Assembly: GCF_014773485.1 (NCBI RefSeq)
Contig: NZ_JACXBP010000004.1
Coordinates: forward strand, 62,001 to 126,000
From: Erwinia aphidicola
GTDB lineage: Bacteria; Pseudomonadota; Gammaproteobacteria; Enterobacterales; Enterobacteriaceae
DNA length: 64,000 nucleotides
Reading direction: 5' to 3'
The notes under the pieces are model-generated. The model was given only the letters and a program-made list of their open reading frames with translations. It had not been told where the DNA came from and made no database searches. Below are positions 21,979 to 31,035 of the stretch, piece after piece. The first letter of the stretch is position 1. Every line of letters begins with the position of its first letter. The position numbers and the translations under genes were made by a program.

Positions 21979-22832
21979 CAGGCAGGCTCCCTCGACAGCA
22001 GTGACCACCAGCCATCAATGCTGGGATCCTTCGCCAGCGCAACGAAATCGATATCGCTGTGCACCTGGCGCCAGCGGGCGGCCAGCGCCATCATGCGCAC
22101 GGAATCGAGGCCATAGTCGATGAGGTTTTCGCCATCATCCAGATCTTGCGAATCCTCGTCGAGCAGCGGCAGCACCACTGCGCGCAGCTGTGCTTTGCTC
22201 TGCGGGACCGGCAGCAGAGCCTCGGTCATGACCACGCGGCCGCTGCGGCCTGCCGTATAGGTGAGGGACATCATATGCTCTTCGCGGCTGAAGTCCGCCA
22301 GCGCATCGGCAACCATAAACGGCTTAATATTGCGCATAAACGCATCGGTAGCGGTAGTTAGGCAGCCGATATGGGCATACACGCCGCAGATGATGAGCTG
22401 GTCGCGTCCGGTCTCGTTGAGAATCGACTCCAGCGGCGAGCGGTGGAAAGCGCTGTAGCGCCACTTCACCAACACCTGGTCATGTTCATCCGGGGCCAGT
22501 GCGGCCACGACTCTCTGCTGGTCAGGATGCCTGTTCAGGCCCGGTCCCCACATATCATTCAGCAGGGCACGATCTTCGTCGCTCTGCTGGTTCGGCTGCG
22601 CGGTGTAGAAAACCGGAATGCCCTGTGATTTGCAGTAATGGCGCAGCTGGGCAATATTCGCCACCACTTGCTGCACCAGCGGGCTATCTTCACCCCAGAA
22701 GTTGAGGAAATATTCCTGCATATCGTGGATTAATAACGCCGCGCGCGCCGGTTCAAACGCCCAGTTCACTTTATTGGTCGGCAGCTCGGCTGCGGTTGGC
22801 AGCGCGTAAGATTCGAGTTTTGGAATAGCCAT
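21978..22832 (-). CDS. entB: Isochorismatase / aryl carrier protein
   Basis: This 284-residue bifunctional protein has an N-terminal isochorismatase domain (1-about 205, catalytic Asp37 in [10 protein letters not shown]) that makes 2,3-dihydro-DHB. The C-terminal aryl carrier domain (about 215-284) has the phosphopantetheine serine at Ser244 in YGLDSVRMM. The carrier domain is intact, so the protein could present dihydroxybenzoate to a condensing NRPS such as EntF. No NRPS or phosphopantetheinyl transferase is in the window. It lies 15 bases after entE. Confidence 0.97.
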   Translation of the reverse strand: MAIPKLESYALPTAAELPTNKVNWAFEPARAALLIHDMQEYFLNFWGEDSPLVQQVVANIAQLRHYCKSQGIPVFYTAQPNQQSDEDRALLNDMWGPGLNRHPDQQRVVAALAPDEHDQVLVKWRYSAFHRSPLESILNETGRDQLIICGVYAHIGCLTTATDAFMRNIKPFMVADALADFSREEHMMSLTYTAGRSGRVVMTEALLPVPQSKAQLRAVVLPLLDEDSQDLDDGENLIDYGLDSVRMMALAARWRQVHSDIDFVALAKDPSIDGWWSLLSREPA

Positions 22833-22847
22833 GTTATCTCCTGAAAG

Positions 22848-24461
22848 TTATCCGTTTTGCCGGTCGGCGAGCTGCTGGCGCAGGCGTTTTTTATCCACTT
22901 TGCCAACCGGCGTCAGCGGCAGCGAGTCAACGCACTCGATGCGGTCCGGCAGTTTGAATTCCGCCACGCCCAGTTCACGCAGGTGACGGCGCAGTACCAC
23001 CGGCTTCAGCACGCTGCGGGCAATGATAAACGCGCAGCTCTTTTCGCCCATCAGGCTATCCTCCATCGACACCAGCGCGGCGTGGATCACCTCCGGGTGG
23101 CGATGCAGCAGGTTTTCAATCTCTTCGGCGGCGATCTTTTCCCCACCGCGGTTGATCTGATCTTTCTCACGCCCCTGCACGGTGATATAGCCATCTTCGG
23201 CGATGGCGATCAGGTCGCCTGAGCAGTAAAAGCCCTGCGCATCAAAGCTGGCGGCATTGTGCTCCGGGCTGTTGAAGTAGCCGCGGAAGGTGTAAGGGCC
23301 ACGCGTCATCAGACGCCCGGTCTGGCCGGCTGGCAGCGGATTACCCTCTGCATCCGCCACCCACACTTCATCATCTGCCGAGATTGGGCAGCCCTGAGTG
23401 GTGAGGATATGCTGCTGGTCGTCGTCCAGACGGGTGTAATTGACCAGCCCTTCGGCCATGCCAAATACCTGCTGCAGCTGGCAGCCAATTTCTGTCTGGA
23501 TACGTGCCGCCAGCGACTCGCTGAGTTTGGCGCCCCCCACCTGCAGCAGCTGAAGCGAGGCCAGAGCACGGTTGCTGCCCCATTCGGCTATCGCCTGCAA
23601 CCACAGGCTGACGGCCGGGGGCACCAGTGCGGCGACGTTAACCTGATGTTTTTCAATCAGCGGGAAGCAGAGATTGGCGCTGGGATCGTTGGCCAGTACC
23701 ACGCAGCCTGCGCCATAAAAGACCCCAAGGGAGCCCGGGGAGCTCATGGCGTAGTTGTGGGCGGAGGGCAGGGCATTGAGGTAAATCGTCGCCTGATTGA
23801 AGCGGCAAATCTCCACGCTGGCACGAATGCTGTAGTAGTAATCGTTGTGGGTGCGCGGAATGAGCTTTGGCGTGCCGGTGCTGCCGCCGGAAAGCTGGAA
23901 GAAGGCGACTTCATCCGCCGCTGACGGGCTGGCGCAGAAATTCCCGGCGGCTTCATCAATCAATCCGGCCAGCGACAGCGCCGTGCTGTGGTCATTGTGC
24001 AGAGCCACCACGCGCAGCGCCGGCATCGCCTGACGCAGCTGATTAAGGTAGTCATCGTTAGCAAACAGCGCGTGCTGGCGGTCGGCAATCAGCAGCGCGG
24101 GCTGGATTTGCAGCGCGTAGGCATTCAGTTCGCTGCGCTGATGGCTGAACAGCGCGTTAACCGGGGCGACGCCCAGCTTCATCAGGGCAAAAAAAGTGAC
24201 GTAAAATTCGGCGATATTACCCAGCTGCACCAGCGCCGTGTCGCCCATTTTCAGGCCGCGACGCTGCAGTGCGGCAGCAAGACGGTCGGACTGCTGCGCC
24301 AGTTGAGCGTAGCTGTAGCGGTGTTCCCCGTCGATGACAGCGATGGCGCTGTTGTTTTGCTGACGCTGTAAAATATCGGTCAGCGGCAGATCCAGCCAGT
24401 AGCCTTGCTGACGATAGCGGGCGGCCAGATCGTCCGGCCAGCGGGTATAAGGGATAGTCAT
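22848..24461 (-). CDS. entE: 2,3-dihydroxybenzoate-AMP ligase
   Basis: This 537-residue ANL-family adenylation enzyme has the nucleotide-binding loop [16 protein letters not shown], and [20 protein letters not shown] at the hinge to the C-terminal domain. The catalytic lysine is in [12 protein letters not shown]. It activates 2,3-dihydroxybenzoate and loads it on the EntB carrier domain. It lies 11 bases after entC. Length and motifs match E. coli EntE. Confidence 0.97.
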   Translation of the reverse strand: MTIPYTRWPDDLAARYRQQGYWLDLPLTDILQRQQNNSAIAVIDGEHRYSYAQLAQQSDRLAAALQRRGLKMGDTALVQLGNIAEFYVTFFALMKLGVAPVNALFSHQRSELNAYALQIQPALLIADRQHALFANDDYLNQLRQAMPALRVVALHNDHSTALSLAGLIDEAAGNFCASPSAADEVAFFQLSGGSTGTPKLIPRTHNDYYYSIRASVEICRFNQATIYLNALPSAHNYAMSSPGSLGVFYGAGCVVLANDPSANLCFPLIEKHQVNVAALVPPAVSLWLQAIAEWGSNRALASLQLLQVGGAKLSESLAARIQTEIGCQLQQVFGMAEGLVNYTRLDDDQQHILTTQGCPISADDEVWVADAEGNPLPAGQTGRLMTRGPYTFRGYFNSPEHNAASFDAQGFYCSGDLIAIAEDGYITVQGREKDQINRGGEKIAAEEIENLLHRHPEVIHAALVSMEDSLMGEKSCAFIIARSVLKPVVLRRHLRELGVAEFKLPDRIECVDSLPLTPVGKVDKKRLRQQLADRQNG

Positions 24462-24472
24462 TGTGCTGCTTC

Positions 24473-25648
24473 TCAGTTAAGGCCAAAGGCACGGAGCATG
24501 GTGTTAAGTTTGACGCCGGTTTCACGCCATTCAGATTCCGGGCTGGAGGCCGGGACAATCCCGGCACCGGCAAACAGCCGCACGCGGTTGCCGTTGACTT
24601 TGCCGCAGCGGATGGTTACCACCCACTCACCGTTACCCTGCGCATCGCACCAGCCGACAATGCCGCCAAACAGCCCGCGGTTGAACGGTTCCAGCTCGGC
24701 AATCAGCTGCTGGGCGAGCGCGTGCGGAAAGCCGCTCAGGGCGGGGGTGGGATGCAGCAGGCAGGCCAGCGACAGGGCGCTATCAGCCTTATCACTCACT
24801 TCCCCTTCGATGGCGGTGCCGAGATGCCACAGCGTCGAGGTGGTGAGCAGTTCCGGCGTTTCAGGCAGCGTCAGCTGCGCGCTGCGGGGTTGCAGCACGT
24901 CGCGCATGGCGTCGGTTACCAGCTTGTGCTCGTAGCGGTCTTTGCTGGAGTTCATTAACTGCTGCCCGGCTGCACGGTCGCGGGCGTCATCTTTTTCGCG
25001 CCGTGCTGAACCGGCCAGCGGATGGGTAAAGAAACGATCGCCCTGTTTGCGCAGCAGCAGTTCAGGGCTGGCACCCAGCAGGGACCCGCCTTCCGCCAAC
25101 GGTACGTGGAAGTTATAGCTGCCCGGGTTCTGCGCGATCACCCGCGTCATCAGGCTGGCAATATCTATCGGTTGTGCAGTGGCGATCTCCATCAGGCGGG
25201 ACAGGACGACTTTATCCAGCTGCTGCGCTGAGGTGGCGTCCACGGCGCGGCTGACCATCTGCATAAACTCATCCTGCTCCGGCAGCGCGGTGCGGCGAAT
25301 CACCTCCGGCAGCGCAGCCTGGCTGGTCGCCATCTGCTGGCGCCAGGCTCTGCTGTCGAAATACTGGCTGGACTCAGGGATAAACAGCGCAGAGGGCTGG
25401 CTGGCGTCGAAGGGGATGGCACCGACCAGTATTGGGTTGGCAATCCCCTGGCGCTTCGCCTCGGCGAAACGCTGGTGGATCTCCTGCTGAAACTCTCCGT
25501 GCAAAGACTCTCCGCCCAGGGCAGGGGTGCTGATAGTCGTGAAGCACCCCTGTGCTGCCAGGCTACGCCAGGGGGACATGAAGAAGAAGCCGCTGGCGGC
25601 GGCTTTTGTCGCGAACTGCAGCGTGCTTTCTGACGTTAACGATTCCAT
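24473..25648 (-). CDS. entC: Isochorismate synthase EntC
   Basis: This 391-residue chorismate-binding enzyme has the catalytic region [20 protein letters not shown], the loop [23 protein letters not shown] and the C-terminal [21 protein letters not shown]. It converts chorismate to isochorismate. The ATG has an AAGGA ribosome site and a promoter with a Fur box upstream, so this is the first gene of a five-gene iron-regulated operon. A menaquinone MenF role is unlikely given entE and entB next to it. Confidence 0.97.
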   Translation of the reverse strand: MESLTSESTLQFATKAAASGFFFMSPWRSLAAQGCFTTISTPALGGESLHGEFQQEIHQRFAEAKRQGIANPILVGAIPFDASQPSALFIPESSQYFDSRAWRQQMATSQAALPEVIRRTALPEQDEFMQMVSRAVDATSAQQLDKVVLSRLMEIATAQPIDIASLMTRVIAQNPGSYNFHVPLAEGGSLLGASPELLLRKQGDRFFTHPLAGSARREKDDARDRAAGQQLMNSSKDRYEHKLVTDAMRDVLQPRSAQLTLPETPELLTTSTLWHLGTAIEGEVSDKADSALSLACLLHPTPALSGFPHALAQQLIAELEPFNRGLFGGIVGWCDAQGNGEWVVTIRCGKVNGNRVRLFAGAGIVPASSPESEWRETGVKLNTMLRAFGLN

Positions 25649-25679
25649 CGGGCATCCTTTGATAAATGATAAACGTAGT

Positions 25680-25698
25680 AAGAACTATTATCATTTGC
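25680..25698 (-). promoter_or_regulatory. Fur box upstream of entC
   Basis: Read on the minus strand, GCAAATGATAATAGTTCTT matches the 19-bp Fur consensus at 13 of 19 positions, with the central AATGATAAT intact. It lies about 32 bases upstream of the entC start and just downstream of the predicted transcription start, a place where Fe-Fur would block transcription. A second ATGATAA follows at about 25661-25675. Confidence 0.75.
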
Positions 25699-25711
25699 TT
25701 TCAGGTGCAGT

Positions 25712-25740
25712 AAATTACGTCGAATAGGGCATAGTGTCAA
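25712..25740 (-). promoter_or_regulatory. Candidate sigma-70 promoter of the entCEBAH operon
   Basis: On the minus strand a perfect -35 TTGACA (25740-25735) is followed after exactly 17 bases by -10 TAATTT (25717-25712). The start would be near 25705, next to the Fur box. No gene is visible in the rest of the 227-base gap to pmrB. Confidence 0.7.
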
Positions 25741-25875
25741 TAAAGGTAAATTAATTTAATTAGCGTAAAGGGAGGCTTACATTCAGCGCAAATTCCTTGC
25801 CGTTAGCGGTGTTATCGCCAGGTAAGGGGGCGCCATAGGTAAGCGCCGCTGGGGGAAGGCGGGGGAGAGCTGTGA

Positions 25876-26931
25876 TTAACCGAGTTGGTAAGGTAGCCAG
25901 CAGGTGGCGATCAATCCCTGGCGGTCTGTGCGGTTGGCCAGCTCAAAATTGCCATGGTGAATCTGGATAATGCGCTGGACGATATTCAGCCCGAGGCCGC
26001 TGCCACCGTAGCGCTGGTCCATCCGGCGGAAGGCTTTTACCACTTCTCGCACTGCGCTTTCTTCGATGCCGGGGCCTTCATCGCAGACGGTGATTTCACT
26101 GCCATCATTGCTGGCAGTGATATTCAGTGTGACGGTGCTGTGCTGTGGGCTGTAGCGTGAGGCATTTTCCAACAGGTTGCGCAGCATCAAACGCAGCAAT
26201 ACCGCGTCGCCTTGAGCCGTCAGCATCAGATCACCGCTGACGATCAGCTGCTGCTGACGCAGGGCCAGCAGTTCATCAATCTCTTCGCGCAAGGGTTCAA
26301 CGATCTCCTGCCACGATACCGTCTGATAATGCCCGCTGGCCAGCGCGTGGCCAGCACGCGACAGCATCAATAGCTGTTCGATAACGTGCATCAGCTGATC
26401 GATGCGCTCAACCAGCATTGGCCCTTTTTTTACCCCTTCCTGCTCCAGCAGTTCCAGATGCAGACGCAGGCCCGCCAGCGGGGTGCGCAGTTCATGCGCC
26501 GCGTCGGCGGTGAATAATCTCTCCTGCTGCAGCTGATGATCCAGGCGGCCTAGCAGCTGGTTTAGCGCGCCGGTAACCGCGACAATTTCATCCATGTCAG
26601 AATGCAGCGGCAGCGGGGTGAGATTATCGGCAGAGCGGGCGGTGAGGCTTTTTTGCAGCGAACGCAGCGGGCGGATGATCCAGCTGATGGCCCAGAATGA
26701 GAGCAGCAGCGTGAAGCACACCATCACTAAAGAGGGGAGCAGCAGTGAGGCAATCGCCTCGCGGATCTCATTTTCGACGTGCTCATTGCGGGAATGGGCG
26801 GAGAGCGTTTCGTTGACCAGAAAGCTGATCTGCTCACGGCTCTCATGCCACAGCCATAACGCGCTCATCAGCTGGCAGCTGAGCAGGATCAGCGCCAGCA
26901 TGATCAGCAAACGCCGACGCATACTGTTCAT
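25876..26931 (-). CDS. pmrB: Sensor histidine kinase PmrB (BasS)
   Basis: This 351-residue protein has two transmembrane helices (about 8-28 and 62-84) with a short periplasmic loop. The loop holds three ExxE motifs (30-33, 50-53, 55-58), the type used for Fe3+ sensing in Salmonella PmrB. A HAMP domain follows, then the H-box with His146 in AAHELRTPLAG and an ATPase domain with DEGPGI and GGSGLGLNIV. It phosphorylates PmrA. Its ATG overlaps the pmrA stop by four bases. It is the last gene before the ent operon. Confidence 0.95.
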   Translation of the reverse strand: MNSMRRRLLIMLALILLSCQLMSALWLWHESREQISFLVNETLSAHSRNEHVENEIREAIASLLLPSLVMVCFTLLLSFWAISWIIRPLRSLQKSLTARSADNLTPLPLHSDMDEIVAVTGALNQLLGRLDHQLQQERLFTADAAHELRTPLAGLRLHLELLEQEGVKKGPMLVERIDQLMHVIEQLLMLSRAGHALASGHYQTVSWQEIVEPLREEIDELLALRQQQLIVSGDLMLTAQGDAVLLRLMLRNLLENASRYSPQHSTVTLNITASNDGSEITVCDEGPGIEESAVREVVKAFRRMDQRYGGSGLGLNIVQRIIQIHHGNFELANRTDRQGLIATCWLPYQLG

Positions 26932-27590
26932 TCACGCTCTTCCAGGCGATAACCGACGCCGCGTACCGTTTTGATCCGATCCTTACCCAGCTTGCGGCGC
27001 AGATTGTGAATGTGAACCTCAAGGGTGTTGGAGCCGGTATCATCCTGCCAGCTGTAGAGATCCTGCTGTAAGGTTTCGCGATGTACGGTCTGACCGATGC
27101 GCATTAATAGCCGGGTCAGCAGGGCAAACTCTTTCGGGGTGACTTCGACCGGCTTGCCCTCAACCCCCACCTGCTGCGAGGAGAGATTGAGCGTAATGTC
27201 ACCATGCTGCAGCAGGTTATCGCTCTTACCCTGGTAGCGGCGGATCAGTGCACGGGCGCGCGCTTTCAGCTCTACCAGCGCAAACGGCTTGATCAGGTAG
27301 TCATCTGCACCGGCATCCAGCCCCTCCACGCGATCTTCTAACGCATCGCGTGCGGTGAGGATCAGCACCGGCAGGTCTACCTGCTCTTTGCGCCACTGGC
27401 GCAGCAGGTCGGCTCCGTCCCGGTCCGGCAGGCCAAGGTCGAGCACGATTAAACTGTACTGAGCGTTTTGCAGCAAGGCCACCGCTTCGCGGGCGTTGGC
27501 GGCACAGTCAACCGCATATCCCTCACCGGTCAGGGCGAGGGATAATCCTTCCTGCAGCAGCACATCATCTTCAACGATCAGTATTTTCAT
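26928..27590 (-). CDS. pmrA: Response regulator PmrA (BasR)
   Basis: From ATG 27590 it has 220 residues. The receiver domain has the acidic pocket EDD at 7-9, phospho-acceptor Asp51 and the later Lys in LIKPF. An OmpR-type winged-helix domain follows (about 125-218). The longer frame from 27707 runs into dacB and has no homology. In Salmonella it controls lipid A modification genes in response to Fe3+, Al3+ and acid; the targets here cannot be read from the window. The start is four bases from the dacB stop, so dacB-pmrA-pmrB probably form one transcript. Confidence 0.95.
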   Translation of the reverse strand: MKILIVEDDVLLQEGLSLALTGEGYAVDCAANAREAVALLQNAQYSLIVLDLGLPDRDGADLLRQWRKEQVDLPVLILTARDALEDRVEGLDAGADDYLIKPFALVELKARARALIRRYQGKSDNLLQHGDITLNLSSQQVGVEGKPVEVTPKEFALLTRLLMRIGQTVHRETLQQDLYSWQDDTGSNTLEVHIHNLRRKLGKDRIKTVRGVGYRLEERE

Positions 27591-27594
27591 CGGC

Positions 27595-29028
27595 TCAGTT
27601 GTTCTGATAAACGTCTTTATACAGACGGCTTTCGAAGCGCACCAGTGGGATACGGCGCTGACGCTGATCCTCAGGTGGTACGGCGTAACCAGACAGATAC
27701 TGGACAAACGCCACGCGCTGTCCGCTGGCGGTGGTCATAAAGCCGGCCAGGTTGTATACCCCCTGCAACGAACCCGTTTTGGCGGACACTTTGCCATCCA
27801 CGCCGGCTTCATGAAGACCGCCGCGATAGCGTAAGGTTCCGTCATAACCCGCCAGCGGCAGCATAGAAATATAGTTTAGCTGCTGATCGTTCTGCGCAAT
27901 GTACTGCAGCACCTGCATCATTGTCGCAGGGGAAATCAGGTCGTGGCGCGACAGGCCGGAACCGTCGACCTGAATGCTGTTACCGAGATCGATATTGGCT
28001 TTCTGACGCAGGATCTGACGCACGGCATCCGAGCCTGCTCGCCATGTGCCCGGCACGCCGAAGCGCTCATGACCGATGGTGCGGAACACCGTATCGGCGA
28101 TCATATTGTCGGATTTTTTCAGCATGATCTTCAGCAGATCGTGCAGCGGAGCCGACTGCGTCGCGGCCAGTACGGTACCGGGTTGCGTCACCTGCGTCTG
28201 GCGCACCAGATGCCCGGTATAGTCGATACCGGCGCTCTGAAGTTCGGATTTGAGGATAGCACCCGCATAGCTGGCTCCATCCTGTATCGCGAACGCCAGC
28301 GGCAGCGGCTCACTGCGCTGCGTCAGGCAGCCGGTGAGCGTAAAGCGGTTCAGCTCACCGGGGACCACGTCCAGCTCGCAATACTGCGCATCCGGTGACC
28401 CTTTTGCCAGAGTGCGCACTTCGCTGAACATATTGACCGGATACCAGGAGGCGACGCGTATAAAGGCTTTTTCTCCCGGATTCGGCGCGCTGTACAGCGA
28501 CACCGAGAAGCAGTTACGGTCAACGATAGCGGCGCCAGGCGGAGCACTAAAGCACTGGGTCATATCATTCCACGGCCAGCCGGGGGCTTTGTCGTGGCTG
28601 GCGAACACCGAGGTGTCGATCACCAGGTTGCCGTCAATATGCTGCACGCCCTGTTTCTTCAGTGCCGCCACCATATTGCGCAAGTCCTGACGCGTCAGCG
28701 TCGGGTCACCGCCGAAGCGTGCGACCAGATCGCCACGCAGCGTATCGCCGCTCAGGCTGCCTTTGCTTTCGAGCTGGGTGTGAAAACGGTAATCAGGACC
28801 AAGCTGTAACAGTGCCGCCAGCGCGGTAATCACTTTCATGGTACTGGCCGGCAGCGCCATCTGCTGGCTGTGATAATCAATCGAGGGCGACGCAGCGCCA
28901 ATTTTCTGCACAATCAGCGCCAGGTTCGCGCCGTCGGGTAAGTATTGGGTGTAGTCTTCGACGGGGGCTGCCTGCGCTTGCAGCATAAATGCGCAGCTAA
29001 TGCCGGTGACAATTCGTGAAAATCGCAT
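27595..29028 (-). CDS. dacB: D-alanyl-D-alanine carboxypeptidase/endopeptidase DacB (PBP4)
   Basis: From ATG 29028 the protein has 477 residues, exactly the E. coli length. It has a signal peptide (RFSRIVTGISCAFMLQAQA), the catalytic STMK motif (Ser62, Lys65), SDN in KKSDNMIAD and KTG in AKTGSLQG. It is a periplasmic class C low-molecular-weight PBP that trims and opens peptide cross-links. The longer frame from 29136 adds a non-homologous N-terminus without signal character. It is divergent from greA. Confidence 0.96.
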   Translation of the reverse strand: MRFSRIVTGISCAFMLQAQAAPVEDYTQYLPDGANLALIVQKIGAASPSIDYHSQQMALPASTMKVITALAALLQLGPDYRFHTQLESKGSLSGDTLRGDLVARFGGDPTLTRQDLRNMVAALKKQGVQHIDGNLVIDTSVFASHDKAPGWPWNDMTQCFSAPPGAAIVDRNCFSVSLYSAPNPGEKAFIRVASWYPVNMFSEVRTLAKGSPDAQYCELDVVPGELNRFTLTGCLTQRSEPLPLAFAIQDGASYAGAILKSELQSAGIDYTGHLVRQTQVTQPGTVLAATQSAPLHDLLKIMLKKSDNMIADTVFRTIGHERFGVPGTWRAGSDAVRQILRQKANIDLGNSIQVDGSGLSRHDLISPATMMQVLQYIAQNDQQLNYISMLPLAGYDGTLRYRGGLHEAGVDGKVSAKTGSLQGVYNLAGFMTTASGQRVAFVQYLSGYAVPPEDQRQRRIPLVRFESRLYKDVYQNN

Positions 29029-29091
29029 AATCTCGCGGTAACTGACAGGTGATGCTGTCATACTACGGTGCATCGTGGTGGAAAGTAAACG

Positions 29092-29120
29092 ATGACCCTT
29101 GAGGAACTCTGGGGTAAAAT
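29092..29120 (+). promoter_or_regulatory. Candidate promoter of greA and its leader RNA
   Basis: ATGACC (29092-29097, four of six consensus bases) and TAAAAT (29115-29120, five of six) are separated by 17 bases. Transcription would begin about 20 bases before the leader hairpin. Confidence 0.5.
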
Positions 29121-29140
29121 ACGTATCAAATTGCAAAATA

Positions 29141-29184
29141 AGCCAGACCCTGGAAACTGCTCCGGGTCAGGCTTCTTTCGTTTT
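29141..29184 (+). ncRNA. GraL-like attenuator hairpin in the greA leader
   Basis: A stem AGCC-A-GACCC / GGGTC-A-GGCT with one mismatch is followed by TTCTTTCGTTTT, about 95 bases before the greA ATG. In E. coli the greA leader ends early at such a terminator, releasing the short RNA GraL and limiting GreA. Position and structure agree; the sequence itself I could not compare. Confidence 0.55.
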
Positions 29185-29277
29185 AAATCAGTAATAAGCG
29201 CCGCGGGACGCCTTTCCTGCATGCCACCCGTCAGGACGACGACACATTGAACAGGACAGATTTTACGAGGTATTGAG

Positions 29278-29760
29278 ATGAATCAGATTCCGATGACGTT
29301 AAAGGGCGCGGAAAAATTGCGCGAAGAGCTGGAAGAGCTGAAAACCGTAAAACGCCCAAGAATTATTGCCTCAATTGCGGATGCAAGGGAACACGGCGAC
29401 TTAAAAGAAAATGCGGAATACCATGCTGCCCGTGAGGAGCAGGGGTTCTGTGAAGGCCGTATTCAGGAAATCGAAGCCAAGCTTTCCAATGCTCAGGTGA
29501 TCGATGTCACAAAAATGGCCGGCAATGCGAACGGCCGCGTGATTTTTGGCACCACCGTTACCGTGCTGAATGTCGAAACGGACGAAGAGTCGACCTACCG
29601 CATTGTGGGCGATGATGAAGCCGATTTTAAAAAGAACCTGATTTCAGTGAACTCACCGATGGCGCGCGGTTTGATTGGTAAAGTCGTTGATGATGTTACC
29701 ATTGTCAAAACCCCCGGCGGCGATGTCGAATACGAAATCCTGAAAGTAGAGTATCTTTAA
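29278..29760 (+). CDS. greA: Transcription elongation factor GreA
   Basis: This 160-residue protein is two residues longer than E. coli GreA. The N-terminal coiled coil (about 1-75) contains the tip acidic residues in [19 protein letters not shown], which reach into the RNA polymerase secondary channel to stimulate transcript cleavage. The C-terminal FKBP-like domain follows. A good ACGAGG ribosome site precedes the ATG. Confidence 0.98.
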   Translation: MNQIPMTLKGAEKLREELEELKTVKRPRIIASIADAREHGDLKENAEYHAAREEQGFCEGRIQEIEAKLSNAQVIDVTKMAGNANGRVIFGTTVTVLNVETDEESTYRIVGDDEADFKKNLISVNSPMARGLIGKVVDDVTIVKTPGGDVEYEILKVEYL

Positions 29761-29792
29761 TTATTCTCTGAAGGTTTTGTAAAGATAAGAAA

Positions 29793-29815
29793 AAGGCCGC
29801 ATCGCGGCCTTTTAT
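29793..29815 (+). terminator. Rho-independent terminator of greA
   Basis: An 8-bp perfect stem AAGGCCGC / GCGGCCTT with a three-base loop is followed by TTATC, 32 bases after the greA stop. Confidence 0.85.
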
Positions 29816-29890
29816 CAGAATCAGGAGCATGGCACTTTCTCCAGACCTGAGCTTAGTATGGTCGGGCCGTGACGAAAAACGGCCGACTCC

Positions 29891-30184
29891 TCAGCGCGGA
29901 ATGGAGATCTTGCGTTCCTTCGTTGGACGGTACAGCACCAGCGTCTTGCCGATGACCTGCACGTTAACTGCACGTGTTTCGCGCACGATAGCTTCCACTA
30001 CCAGGGCTTTCGTCTCACGATCTTCTGTGGCGATTTTCACCTTGATAAGTTCATGGTGCTCAAGTGCTTGTTCGATCTCGGCCAGCACCCCTTCGGTCAA
30101 ACCATTGTTGCCCAGCATGACAACGGGCTTCAGAGGATGGGCCAGGCCTTTCAGGTGCTGTTTTTGTTTGGTACTCAGATTCAT
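29891..30184 (-). CDS. yhbY: Ribosome-associated RNA-binding protein YhbY
   Basis: This 97-residue single CRS1-YhbY (CRM) domain protein begins LSTKQKQHLKGLAHPLKPVVMLGNNGL and has the conserved GxxG-like loop region. It associates with pre-50S particles in E. coli. Divergent from rlmE with 128 bases between, the conserved enterobacterial arrangement. Confidence 0.95.
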   Translation of the reverse strand: MNLSTKQKQHLKGLAHPLKPVVMLGNNGLTEGVLAEIEQALEHHELIKVKIATEDRETKALVVEAIVRETRAVNVQVIGKTLVLYRPTKERKISIPR

Positions 30185-30312
30185 CGTATTTTTTACTTAC
30201 ATTGGGATTGAAAACGGGTCATTCTACCGCCATCTCTGGTGTATCACCAAATCGGCAGAGCTGATTTGCGCGGTTTATTTATCGCGAACAACGAATCATA
30301 GTTGGAAATTGT

Positions 30313-30942
30313 ATGACTGGTAAAAAGCGTTCGGCCAGTTCCAGCCGCTGGCTACAGGAACACTTTAGCGATAAATATGTGCTTCAGGCACAGAAAAAAG
30401 GGTTGCGCTCGCGCGCCTGGTTTAAACTTGATGAAATACAGCAAGGCGACAAGCTCTTCAAACCTGGTATGACCGTGGTTGACCTCGGCGCGGCGCCAGG
30501 CGGCTGGTCGCAATATGTGGTAACGCAGATTGGGTCAAAGGGTCGCGTCATCGCCTGTGATATCCTGCCAATGGATCCCATCGTTGGTGTCGATTTCCTT
30601 CAGGGCGATTTTCGTGATGAACTGGTATTGAAAGCCCTGCTGGATCGCGTAGGGGATACCAAAGTTCAGGTTGTGATGTCAGATATGGCACCAAACATGA
30701 CGGGTACCCCTGCAGTTGATATTCCCCGCTCGATGTATTTATGTGAGCTGGCGTTAGAGATGTGCCGTGACGTTCTGGCACCTGGCGGCAGTTTTTTAGT
30801 GAAAGTGTTTCAGGGAGATGGCTTTGAAGAATACCTGCGGGAAATTCGCTCCCTGTTTACGAAAGTAAAAATTCGTAAGCCGGACGCTTCACGCTCTCGT
30901 TCGCGTGAAGTGTACATTGTAGCGACAGGGCGCAAACTATAA
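30313..30942 (+). CDS. rlmE: 23S rRNA (uridine-2552-2'-O) methyltransferase RlmE
   Basis: This 209-residue SAM-dependent methyltransferase has motif [16 protein letters not shown]. The K-D-K-E type catalytic residues lie within [19 protein letters not shown] and FLVKVFQG. It modifies U2552 late in 50S assembly. It is followed by ftsH after 93 bases, as in E. coli (rrmJ/ftsJ-ftsH). Confidence 0.98.
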   Translation: MTGKKRSASSSRWLQEHFSDKYVLQAQKKGLRSRAWFKLDEIQQGDKLFKPGMTVVDLGAAPGGWSQYVVTQIGSKGRVIACDILPMDPIVGVDFLQGDFRDELVLKALLDRVGDTKVQVVMSDMAPNMTGTPAVDIPRSMYLCELALEMCRDVLAPGGSFLVKVFQGDGFEEYLREIRSLFTKVKIRKPDASRSRSREVYIVATGRKL

Positions 30943-30988
30943 CCCTAATAGCCGGGATCACAGCGATTCCAGATATGACGGATATATA
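30938..30988. repeat. Possible ERIC-end remnant between rlmE and ftsH
   Basis: The end TATGACGGATATA is identical to the right end of the short ERIC copy at 33035-33112, and the left side AACCCTAATA resembles the other ERIC end. Almost all of the interior would be missing. The left end touches the rlmE stop codon. The match is short, so this is tentative. Confidence 0.4.
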
Positions 30989-31035
30989 GTACCCTACGCT
31001 GTCTGTTAACACAGTTGTAATATGAGGTTAATCCC

